A stretch of 64,000 nt of DNA from Alligator mississippiensis (lineage: Eukaryota > Chordata > Crocodylia > Alligatoridae): NCBI RefSeq assembly GCF_030867095.1, contig NC_081828.1, positions 219,325,978 to 219,389,977 of the forward strand, written 5' to 3'. This document shows positions 32,801-44,800 of the stretch, one piece after another. The notes beneath the pieces were generated by a model. That model saw only the letters and a program-made list of their open reading frames with translations. It searched no databases and had not been told where the DNA came from. Numbering within the stretch: the stretch's first letter is position 1; the number at the start of each line of letters is the position of its first letter. Both the position numbers and the translations under genes were made by a program.

Positions 32801-35800
32801 CAGCTGGGTGTGCACAGGATCCATGGGACTGCAGAAGCAAGGGAGGACTTGTGCCTGCCCTTGTGTCAGTTAAGGGAGGTGATGGGGAGCAAGGGGCATC
32901 ATGGCAGCCCTCTGCAGCAGGCAGGAGGGGATCCCGGGGCCAGAAGAACTCATGCCATTTGTTTTCCCACAGTGGATGGAGCCTGGAGCGAGTGGGCAAC
33001 ATGGTCCAACTGCACCCAGGACTGCCGTGGGGTGGTGGTGCGGCGCCGGGAGTGTGTGCCTCCCCAGAACGGGGGCCGGCCATGCATCGAACTGCCCGGG
33101 GACTCGCCCAGCACCCTGGAGATCCGTGAGTCCCTGGGGCCAAAGCAAGGGCCCCCTCCTGCAGCTCAGGCCAAGGGGGGAGCCAGCTGACTGGCACTGG
33201 GTGCAGGGCCTTCGCTGGTCCCCTGGCAATGCTGGCTGGGCATCTCTACACCCTCCTGTGCCCTGCGGTGCTGCAGCCTGTTCCCAGGCTCCATGGGGAA
33301 GCCCCCCAGCTAGGTAACCCCTTTTCACCATCTCTACAGAGCCCTGCCAGCTGGAGGGCTGCCTCAATGTCACCGCCTGCCCCGGGGACCTCGTGAGCCG
33401 CAGGTGCGCGCCCTGCCCCGCTTCCTGCACCGACCTGTCCAGCAAGGTGAAGTGCCGCAGAGACCGGCCCTGCAGCCCAGGTATGGACATGCCGGGGCCA
33501 GGGGAGCAGGGCCATCCCCCCAGAAGACCTCCTCCTGGGTGAAGGGAAGTCCTCCGTGCCCAGCTGGGGGCAAAGGGGGCTAGTGGAGTCAGGGACCTGG
33601 AATCAAGAGCACGTGCCTGGCTCTTCTCAAGAGCATCGCTTAACTGGAAAGCTGAACACGAGCATGCAGATCAGGCTGTGGCCATGCAGAAACACCCATA
33701 CCTGGGAGGATGGGCTGCATGTGACTAGTCAAGTGCCAGAACTTGATGCTTTCCTCTTGGCATCAGCAAAACCCTGCCGTGTGGCCTTGCTGGCCTGTCC
33801 CCAGCCTGACTGTGGTGGAGGGTGTCTGCAAGGTGGAGGCACTTAGGACAAGACCTCTAGCATGCTCCTTGCACTGGGGAGGAGCATCCAGGGGCAAGGT
33901 TGCTCCAAGCACCCTGCATTTGTCGGGGTGCCATCCCCTGCTGCTCCCTCATGGGTCTGTGCTGTTCTGTGACCTGCGGGACACTGCATGGGTGGGAGGC
34001 TGCAGCTGCAGTGGGGTGGTTCCCAGGGGTGGGTTTCACTGCTGTGCAGCACCCCCACCTCCCAGGGCAGACAATGCTTGACCCCTCCGGTTCCCCCGCA
34101 GGCTGCTGGTGCCCGGATGGGTTGGTGCTGGCCGGGGAGCGGCGGTGCGTGCGGCCGCGGGAGTGCCCCTGCGAGGTGGAGGGCGTGCGCTACTGGCCCG
34201 GGCAGCTGGTCAAGGTCAACTGCCGCATCTGCACCTGCCAGGACGGGCAGCCCCGGCGCTGCCGCCAGAACCCCGAGTGCACAGGTAGGCGCAGCGAGGG
34301 GCGGCAGGGGACGGGCGGCAAGGGACGGGCCTCTCTCACCTGTCTCTCCGGCCCTAGTGAACTGCGGCTGGTCGGCCTGGTCACCGTGGGGCGAGTGTCT
34401 GGGGCCATGCGGCGTGCAGAGCATCCAGTGGTCCTTCCGCAGCCCCAACAACCCCAGCAAGCACGGCAATGGGCGCCAGTGCCGCGGCATCTATCGCAAG
34501 GCCCGCAGGTGATGCCGCATGGGCTGGGCTGTGGCGGGGGTGGGCCACGCTCCTCCTGGCAAAGCCATGTATTCACCAAGAGCACGGGGGTCTCTTCAGG
34601 CGGGGGCTTAGCATCGTGTCTGCAGCCCCTCTCTGCTTCAGTGGGTCGGGCTAGGGGAGTGGACCTGGGGCTGGGCTGCAGTCGGTGTCAGGGGGGCAGG
34701 GGCTGTCCTCCAGACCCAGAGGTGCCTGCCCTCACGGCGCGCCCTCCATGCACAGGTGCCAGACAGAGCCATGCGAGGAGTGTGAGCATCATGGGCGGCC
34801 CCACGCCGTCGGCGACCGCTGGCGCTCGGGGCAGTGCCAGGTGTGCCAGTGCCTGCCCAACCTGACAGTGCAGTGCTCCCAGTACTGCCCCTACAGCACC
34901 GTGGCCTGCCCCGAGGTGAGTGGGGTTGCCTGGGGGGCTCAGAGGGGCTGTGTGACCCTCCCACGCTGCATCAGCTCCTCTCAGGCCTGGGGCATCCACT
35001 CTTAGTCCCTTTCATGCTCCGACTGGACGCTGTCTGCAGGGCAGGTTGACCTGGCACCCGCAGAGCCAGGACCTGGCTCAGGACACCTGGGTTTGGTCCC
35101 TGGCCCTACCCGGCATCTCTGGGGTGCCAGCAGCTCTCTCTCTTCGGCAGGGCCGGGTGCTGGTGGAGGGCACGGGGGAGGCCTGCTGCTACTGCGCGGA
35201 GGCTGGTGAGTCCTGGGCTGGGGAGGGGGTCTGGGGTCCGTAGCCCTGCTCCAGGGCTCTTTGGGGGTCTGGGGTGAAGGAGAGCAGGGGGCCGGTGCCC
35301 TCCATGCTGAAGGGCTGTCCCCATCCCTTGCCTGTGGGAGCATCCCGGTCCCGTCCCCATCCCCATCCCACCCCCTCCCTGGTGCAAAGAGCAAGGCAGA
35401 ACCACCCCTCACCTGCCTCCTCTGGGGGCTTTTCTCCTGGCCCAGGTGAGAACAGGACCACGACACTGGCCGTGCCGACAGCCGAGCCCCCGGGGACCAG
35501 CGTGGCCGGCCCCAGTGCCCCCACCAGCCCGCCTCTTTTCACCTTCCCACTGCCGCCTCTCGGAGGTGAGCCCCGGGACCCTTCCCTGCAGCGGGGACTT
35601 GGGCAGTGCTGGGGGGCACGGGCTGCATCGGCTGGGGTCTCTCCTGTGGCTGCCTCTGGGGTGGCACCGGGCCCTGCATGCAAGGGGTCTCTGCCCCATG
35701 GAGCTTACAGCCCCAGGAATAGGACGGGTAGCCCCGGACAGGCAGGCAGAAGGGATGTGGTCAGTGTCTCTGGTTGTCTGTGGGCCGCAGGTCCAGGGAG

Positions 35801-38800
35801 AGTGCAATTGTGGCCTCAGCTGGAGGTCAGCACAGCCCAGCGTCCCTGAGAGCCTTGGCAGGGCCCATCCCAGCCACGCGGGGAGGTGCTGCAAGAGGAT
35901 GAGAGTAATGAAAAACTGTGTGGGTGTGTGTGTGTGCATGCACACATGCATGTATCATGTATATGCATGTGTGTGTGGGTGGGTATGTCAGCATGTATGT
36001 GTATGTGCATGTGTGTGGGTCAGCATGTGTGTGCATCTGTATATGTAGATATGTATGTGCACGTGTGTGTGTGGGGGGGTCATATATATGCAGGCCTGTA
36101 TATTTGTGTGTGCATGTGTAGGCATGCATGTGTGTATCTGGGGGGGGCTGTATTTGCACATTGTGTATCTGTGTTTGTAGGCATGTGTGTGTGTTTTGGG
36201 CATGTGTTTGTGCCCGTGTATGTGTGTGTGTCTGCATGAGTGTATGTGTATATATGTATTATGAGTGTGCATGTGGGGTGCGTGGTGAGGGGCAGGGAGG
36301 CAGCTGCTCTGATTGCAGGGCTCTGTCCAACATCGGCGGCAGTGCCGGCTCCCTCCCCCCAGCCTGCCGCACCCCTGGCTTGCCTCAGAGCTCCTCTGAC
36401 CCTCTTCTCCCCGGCAGACCGCTGCTACGGCCCCCTGGGCCTGGCCTCCTTGCCGGACAGCAGCTTCTCTGCCTCATCCCAGCAACCCGAGAACCCCGCG
36501 CATGCCGCGCGCCTCAACCGGGCGCTGCCGGGGCTGGACCTGCAGGGCTGGGGGCCCCAAGCGGACGTGTACCCCGAGCTCCTCTCCAACCCCCCTTACT
36601 TGCAGGTGGACCTTCTGGAGCCCAAGAACCTCACTGGTAGGCACCTGGTCCTATGCAGTTTGCAGGGCACCCACACCCCCAGGGCAGGGCCGGTGGGATG
36701 GTGCCTGGATCTCCTGTGCATGGTGCCAGCTACCCTCCGGGGCTGAGATCCAACTGCCCCAAGGGCCACCCCTGCATCCCAGACCTGGCAGTTTCCGCTC
36801 ATGCTGCCCCCAGGGTCAGGATGGGGGTCTCTGCACAGCAGGGTGGACCTAGCATGTGTGGACAGTCTTCCAGGCAGGGCAGCGCCCCATGGGCGGGGGG
36901 CAGAGGGATCCCCGTGGCACTGCCTGATCTCTGCTTTGCTCTGCTCTTCTCTCCCAGGGGTGGTGGTGCAAGGTGCAGGCTCCTCGGATGCCTACGTCAC
37001 CAGCTTCCTCCTGCAATTTAGCATGGACGGGGTGAGATGGCATGACTACCGCGAGGCCTTCCCAGATGCGCAGCTGGAGCCCAAGGTATGTGCATGACAC
37101 GTCAGCAACCAGGGGCCCTGGTGCATCCACCCCACACGGTAGAGTCCCACCACAGCCCGGGTCCCCTGCATGGAGACGTCCATGATACCGCAGTCCTGTA
37201 ACCCTGACCAGAGCCCACACGTGTAGAGAGGGACTCCCGGAATCAGCGCAGCATGTGGGCATGTGTACACACACGTGTATGGGAGGATGTGCACATGTGT
37301 GTCTATGTACATAAGTTCACGTATGCTTGCATGTGCGTGTGCTTGTGTGTGTACGCGCATGCTTCTATGTTTGCCCATGTACATTTGCACATGTGGTTAA
37401 ACGCGTGTCCTAGTGTCTGTACACGGGTGTGTATGCATGCATGCTTGTGTGTGTTTGCAACCCATGTGTGCATTTGCACACGTGTTTGCATTTGTGCACA
37501 TTTGGATGTGTGTGTGTTTTTACACATGTGCATGGGTGTTTACATGCATGCACGTACACATGTGCCGCACGGTGCTGAACTGCCCTGGCACCCTCCTGGC
37601 CAGTGCTGGATTTAGGCTTAAGCTACTTAAGCGACAGTTTAGGGCCTCACAATACGAGGGGCCTCTAAATAAGAACCCCCCCCCGGACATTTTCATTCTA
37701 ATATGACAAAATTATACATATATATGGCTCCACTATTATTATTCCTATTGAGTTCATAAATTTGTGCAGAAATAACAATAATTCATTTTAATATGTCAAG
37801 AAAATCCATTTTTGTGGATTTCATGGATTATTTTTATTGTATGGGGCCTCTTAAACTGGACATAGTTTAGGGCCTCAGCACGTCATAATCTAGCACTGCT
37901 TTTGGCAGCTCTTCCAGGGCAACTTTGACGATGCAACCCCCGTGGTGCGAACTTTCCAGCGCCTGGTGCGGGCCCGGCACGTCCGCATCCTGCCCCAGGA
38001 CTTCCACAACGGCATCTTCCTGCGCGCTGAGCTGCTGGGCTGCGAGAGAGGTACCCTGCTTGGCCGGCGCGCTTGCCCTGGGGTGCTTGGCAATGCCCAA
38101 ATGAGCCGTCCCTTGACCATCCCACGACAGCCGCAGAGGGCCCGTTACCTCAGCACTGTGAGGGGAGGCTGCTCAGCCACAGCCTCTCCCCTCGGACCCC
38201 CACACTTCTCCCTTCTCTGCCCCAGTGCCCCCCGCGCTGCCTGGAGCCCCCAGCACGCTGCCTGCCCACCGGCCCTGCCGCACCGGCCAGTTCCAGTGCC
38301 GCAATGGGCGCTGCGTCCCCGCCGGACCCCGCGGTGCTGTCTGTAACGGGGTCGATGACTGCGGAGACCTCTCAGACGAGCTGCGCTGCGGTGAGCGGGT
38401 CCGGGGGGGTCTCTGGGCTCTGCAGCATCTATTTGCAATCTTTAATAGAAGCAGGACACCGCTGCTTTCCGGGGGCAGGGGTGGGGGCGATGCCTGGGGC
38501 TGTGTCATGCAGCGCATGGGGTTTGTCTGGGCTGGTTCGGACAGGGCTGATCCTGCCTCAGGCAGGGGTTGGACTGGATGTGGCCCTGCAGCTCCCTGCC
38601 AGCTCCGTGGCTCTGTGATCCCGGGCATTGCCATGCAAAGAAAGCAGGGGTGGTTGGGTGCTTTGCCCCCTTCCCCTCCAACTCGATCCTGAGCCCAGTG
38701 TTGCCAGCATGAGCCATCTCTGCCCCACACCTCAACTGTGTCCTCCTCTTTGCCCCGCAGGGATTGCCCCATCGCTGGCGCCCTCAACCCCATGGCCGTG

Positions 38801-41800
38801 CCCGCTGTCCCACTTCCCCTGCACGGGGACCGGGGGCTGCGTGGACGCGGCCCGGAGGTGCGACGGCATTGCCGACTGCCTGGACGGCACGGACGAGGCC
38901 GGCTGCGTCACCCTGCATGGGAGCACAGTGCCTCCTGCAGGCACGATGAGGTACCGGGCACCCACAGCAGGGGGGCATTGGCATTGTAGGGAGGGGGGTG
39001 CAGCGTGGTGGTTTCTCAGCCCATTTGGTGCAGCATTTGGGGTGCAGGAGGCCATGGGGATCTCATGAGGTTCAGCCGGTTCCAGATCAGGGCATGTTCC
39101 CAGGCTTGGCCTAACCCTAGATGCTCACACCCATTGCTGCCTCCTGCTCACTCTGCCGGGTGCTGGGCTCTGTGAGATGTCGGCCCCAGAGGTCCGACTG
39201 GGGGGTCGTACCCCTGGGGAGCCGGCTTTCTGGTGCACCCCTGTATTAACCCCTGTGCTCCGCTCCCCGCAGCCCCTCCACCCCCGGGACAGCCCGTGTC
39301 TGGAGCACGCCCAAGGAGGTGAGTGACCCTGGAGCCAGCAGGAAGGAGAGCTGTGCCACTGCCCCGTTGTAGACGGGACCCCGCTGTGCCGGCGCAGAGA
39401 GGGGGATCCCGGTGGAGGGGCTGGAGGAGAGGAGCTCGGGGAGATGGAGAGGCTGTGGGGGTACAGGGTGGCGGGTGGGAGGGAAGTGGGGGCTCAGACT
39501 CTGTCCGTCAGCTTGGAGATGACCAGGTGTCCTCTGGATCCAGCACCTTTGGCTCTCAGAGCGGTGCCCGGCAGGACAGGCTGCTGGACGGGCACGGTGC
39601 AGCCGATGGCCGGTCAGTGACTCTGCTCTCCCTCCCCTCCAGGCGCTGGTGTGGACCGACAGCTGGCCGTTCCCCGACGGCATCCTGCCCACCCCCGCAG
39701 GTACGGCGCACCTGGGCCACCTACCGGCTCTCACAGCTGGAGGGCAGAGGCAGCGGGGGGACAGGCTCTGACGGGGAGGCGATGAGGGGCATGAAGGGCC
39801 CCAGACCTGGCCTGAGCCGCCCCATGTCCCTGCAGGTCCTTGCACCGAGCCGCTGGGGCTGGACGACGGCCGGATCCGGGACCAGCAGCTGAGCGCATCC
39901 TCCCACCGGGAAAGCAACCCCCCAGGCGCTGGGCGTCTCAACAGCATGCCCAATGTGTATGCCTCTTACCTCCACCCCTCCATGGGCTGCAATGGGGTGA
40001 CTGGCCAGGGGCATGGCCCCGCAAAAGCCCCGGTCACCTCCTCTGGGGTGGGGAGCGGGGCCGGTTCAGCCCAGGGCTACTGGAGAGCCAGGAGGGCTGG
40101 GGCGCCCATGCAGCACCCAGCCTGGTCCCAGAGGGGTAGGGGGCAATGCCCAGGGGAGCAGACGTGGCACCCCTGCCATGGGGCTGGGGGCTCCCAGGGG
40201 GTCTGTGCCAGCCCCATGGGGGGACTGGCTGCAGGCAGGGGGTCCCCAAGCACTCACTTCCCTCCAGGCCGAACATCGAGGTGGGCTGGAGCCCGCTGCC
40301 GGACGACCCCAGCCCCTACTTCCAGGTGGACCTGCTTCAGCCCACCTTTGTGAGCGCCGTGGTCACGCAGGGCGGGACACGCTCGGGGGGGTTCATCACC
40401 CGCTACCGCCTGGCCTACAGCTACGACGGCGTGCACTACCGCGACTATGCCCCCCGCGGCGGCCCGGCACAGGTACCCTCGCCTCTCCCGCAGCCCAGTC
40501 ACCCAGTACCCTATAGATGGCCCTCACCCTTCTCCATGAGGCCTTTGGTGTGATTCTTGGGCCCCGATCCTCTCCTCCTGCTGGGCCCCGATCCTGTCCC
40601 TCCTCACCCCAAAAGCCAGCCCCACATAGCCCCCTCCTAATCAGGGCAAGGTCTCCCCTAACCTCTGCTCCAGCTCCAGGGCAACCCTAAACCTAACCCC
40701 TGCCCCATTCCTAGGTGCTGGAGGGCAATGTGGACAGCAGCACACCTGTGCGGCAGGAGCTGAGCCCCGCCATCCTGACCCGTTCCCTGCGCCTGGTGCC
40801 TGTGGCATTTCACCGCGGCATCTACCTGCGCCTGGAGCTGCAGGGCTGCCCCTGGGGTAAGTGGTGCTCCCGGGGCAGGGCAGGCTGGGATCTTGCACGC
40901 AGGCAGGGTCAGGTCAGGGTTTGGTGCAGGGCAGCAGGGACCAGCTTGCAGGCCTGAGACACGGGTGCAGCCGGCAGGACAAGAGCCTGGGTGACCCAGC
41001 ACCGGGACTGCCTGCCTGATCCCATCCTCCTCCTTCCCCTTGCAGGTGCTGCTCCCCCAGGGACCGGACCTGCCAGTCCCGCTGCTGCCTCAGAGCCACC
41101 CCCAGCACCCCCGGGGACTCCAGCTAGGATGCCCAGCATAGCCAACGAGAGCAGTGAGGCCAAGTCCACGAGCAAGCCAATGCCCACGGGAGGTGAGTGG
41201 TGGCAGGAGCAGGGCACCGGAAGGGCTGTTTTGGAGGATGCAGTCAGGGGCATTAGCATGGGAGCCTGGTGGGGAGCTCGGACTCGTGCTCTCCCATCCA
41301 CGCACTCCAGTCTCTGAGACCAGGTGCTGGGGGGTCAGGTGGGGGTCACTAGCCACCCGTGGCTGAAGGACATCCTGTGCTGGGCCCACAGCAGAGCCAC
41401 TGGAGACAACAGTCCCTGCCGCAGCCATCCAGAGCCCCTTGCCGGGGACACCAGCCGGGACGCCGGGGCTGCGGGAGAAGCCCGAGCATACTGGAGCCCC
41501 CGCGCTTGCCAGCATCAGCCCCGGTGCGACAGAGCCCCCCAGAGCAGTCGTGCCTGGGCTAAGCACCCCCATGCCCACCACAGGGGCTCCGGGGACCCCC
41601 GGGCTGCCCTGGGCACAGGTGACCTCTCCTGGGACACCGCGCCTGCCGGGAACCACCCCGCCAGCCATGGCTGCTGTGACGGTGTCAGCTGGAGACCGCG
41701 GGATGCCTGGGATGCTCACGGGATCCTCCATCCCAGGCTGGCCTGGGCTGGCCACCACCCTCCCAGGTAAGCAGGGGTGTGGTTTAGTGCCCAGTCTGGG

Positions 41801-44800
41801 GGGGAGCTGGCCAGGGTGGGGGGGTCCCCACCACTGCCCCTCAAAGCCCCCCTGTCTGAAAAGGCCTGCAGCTACGACTGCCCCCCTTGCACCTGCCGCC
41901 GCTGTCTTGGGGATATCAGCAGCGCAGCGATGCTGTCCCCTTGCATGGGGCCAGAGGAGCAGGCACATGCCTAGGGGTCCAGGGGTAGGCGAGTGGGGAG
42001 AGGGGCGGCTGCCTAGAGACCCCAGCCCCCAGCGTTTTCTGCAATGACCCGGTGCCACGTGTCCCCCACCCTGGCAGGAGCTGCGCTGCCCCGGCTCCTG
42101 TGCACCCAGGGCCAGTTCTCCTGCGAGGTGCTGGGCTGTGTGGAGGCGGGCGCCGTGTGCGACGGGCGCGAGGACTGCCTGGACGGCTCTGATGAGTGGC
42201 AATGCGGTGAGTCCAGGGGGGGTCTGCACACCACGCTTCAGTCTGCTCGCAGGCCCCCTTTGCTCTTGCTGGGGGTGCAGAGTGGCTGTCGGGGCCCCCC
42301 ATGCCAGTATTGACCCTCTCTCCCCTTGCAGGCGGCCCAACGCCCTTCACGGTGCCCCCCGCCACCCTGCCAGTGCCCGACAGCCGCCCCGGCGCCTGCT
42401 CCCCCAAGCAGTTCCTGTGCGGCAGTGGGGAGTGCCTGTCCCCGGACAAGCGCTGCGACCTGCACCACGACTGTGCCGACGGCTCCGACGAGAGCAGCTG
42501 CGGTACGGGCGGCTCCAGGGTGGAGCTGGCAGCCATGCCCGCTCCCGCCTCTCCGGGTGGACGTCCTGCCTGACGCCCCCCGTCTCTCTCCCCCAACCCA
42601 GTTGACTGCATCCTGTCTCCCTGGAGTGGCTGGAGCGAGTGCAGCCGGTCGTGCGGGCTGGGGGTGACCTTCCGGCGCCGGGACCTGCTGCGCCGTGCCT
42701 TGCCCGGCGGGCAGTGCGAGCGCAACGAGTTTGACAGTCGCTCCTGCTTCCTCCGCGCCTGCCCAGGTGCCCCCCTCTGGCATCCTGCAACCCACCTCCC
42801 TGATACCACCTGGCCCAGTCCAGCCAGGGACTTCCCCTGCAGTGTCCCAGCTATGGGGGTTTTGGGGGAGGCATGATGCCTGGGGAGTCTCCCCGGGGAA
42901 TGGGTCACAGCTGGATCAGTGGGCAGTGCATCACAGGGGCCAGACCAGTCTGGTGGTCAGGGTTGGGGGCAGGGGAAGCTGATCCCCAGCTGCCGGCCCC
43001 ATGGTGCCTCTCTCCCGGGGGGGTTTCCAGTGCACGGTGCCTGGGCCGCATGGGGCGAGTGGTCGGACTGCGATGCGGAGTGCCGGGGCGGGGTGCGGAG
43101 CCGCACGCGGAGCTGCGCCGACCCCCCGCCCAAGAACGGGGGCCAGGCTTGCCCCGGTGACGCTGTGCAGACAGAGCCCTGCAACCTGCAGCCCTGCGGG
43201 GATGCCCGCGGTGAGAGCCCCAGGGGAAAGGGTTGGGGTCCTGGGGGCAAGTGGGGGATGCTGTGGGGAGTGGGCATGGGTGTGACTGGGGTAGGGCAGG
43301 GGATGGATGGGGATGGGACTGGGGGCACTGGGCAGGGGTGCTAAGTGCCAGGAGGAGAGGGCTGTAGGGGTGACTGGGGGCCAGGGCTGCAGGTGGGGGG
43401 TGGCAAGGGGGCACAGCTAGGGTGTCTCCGCCTCACCTGCCCCTGGTCCCACTTCTGCCCACAGACTGTGGCCCTGAGATGGTGTACGTGCAGGCTGCGG
43501 ACTGCGAGAGGGGCCTTGTGGCGCCGTGCCCCCAGGCCTGCCGCGACCTGGGCGCCCAGAGGAGCTGCCAGAGCCCCTGCGTGGAGGGTGAGCAGCGCTG
43601 GGGGTCCACAGGCCAGGCTGGGTTGTTTGGGGGAGCAAGAACCCAGGTGTCCCCCAGCTGTTCAATGCATCCTCTCCCTCCCCCTTGGTGGGAGCAGACA
43701 TGGGGGCGTCACTGGGGTCCCCCTGGGCACAGGCTATGCTGGAGGTGCCCTGCGTGGCACCAGCCCCCCACGTTCATGCTGTGGCTCTGGTGTCTGGGGG
43801 GTTTTCCCATGCCTGCACCTGCAGGAGCCGACCCCTGCTGCGCCGGGCCTGGTGGGTGGGTGCTCACTGCGTCTCGTGGATATTGGCAGGCTGCCGGTGC
43901 CCCCCCGGGCTCTTCCTGCAGGACGGTGGCTGTGTGAATGTCAGCCAGTGCCACTGCCACGTGGGCCCCGAGCCGCACCGTCCCGGGGAGATGTTTCTGC
44001 GTGACAACTGCAGCCAGTGGTGAGACACTGCAGTGCTCGGCTCCTGCCCACTGTATCCTGCCCTACTGCACACTGCAGTACTACACCTGGCCCCACTGCA
44101 CCCTGTGCATTGTCCCCTGCCTACTGCACCTGGCCCTACTGCGCATGGGCTGCACTGCATGCTGCCTGCTGCATACTGCCCACGATGCGTGATGCCCCCA
44201 GGTCCGCTGCACGCTGTGCATTGTACCCTGCTGACACTGTCACCCAATCACACTGCACATTGCCCTACTGCACACTGCAACCTATTGGCACTGCACTCAG
44301 CCCCACTGCCCATTGCACCTTGCCCCACTGCATCCTGCCGTACTGCACACTGCAACATATCTGCAGAGCACCCGGCCACACGGCACCCTGTGCATTGTAC
44401 CCTGCTGACACTGTCCCCTGCCCCACTGCCCACTGCCCTACTGCACATTGCCTCCTGCCATGATGCCCCCTGCCACACTGCACACTGCACATGCCTGCAC
44501 TGCATCCTGCCTGCCCCTGCCCACTCACTGCCAGGCCTCATTTCCCAGCTTCACTTGGGGCAAGTTTGGGGGCTCTGGGTGTCTAGGCTATGAGCTATTG
44601 CTATTGCTGGGTGTCTGGTGGCTGTGCACAGAGCTATTGCTTATCTGGGTCAGACAAACCTATATCTGGGCTGGTGTTGCCCGGGGCAGGCATGATCCCA
44701 TGCCCTCACCTGCCCCATGCCACTGCCAAAACCCCGCTCTGCTCTGACCCCTGACCCAGGTTGCCCTTGCCCTCATCAGACCTTCCTCCCGCTAACCCCA

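Noticed and set aside
36128-36640. Cys/Val-rich plus-strand frame over the TG tract
   Set aside because: It is a translated simple repeat that runs into the true exon at 36418 in a different frame.
41090-42340. A 416-codon minus-strand open frame
   Set aside because: It is the reverse of the Pro/Thr-rich linker exons and flanking introns and is explained by their composition.
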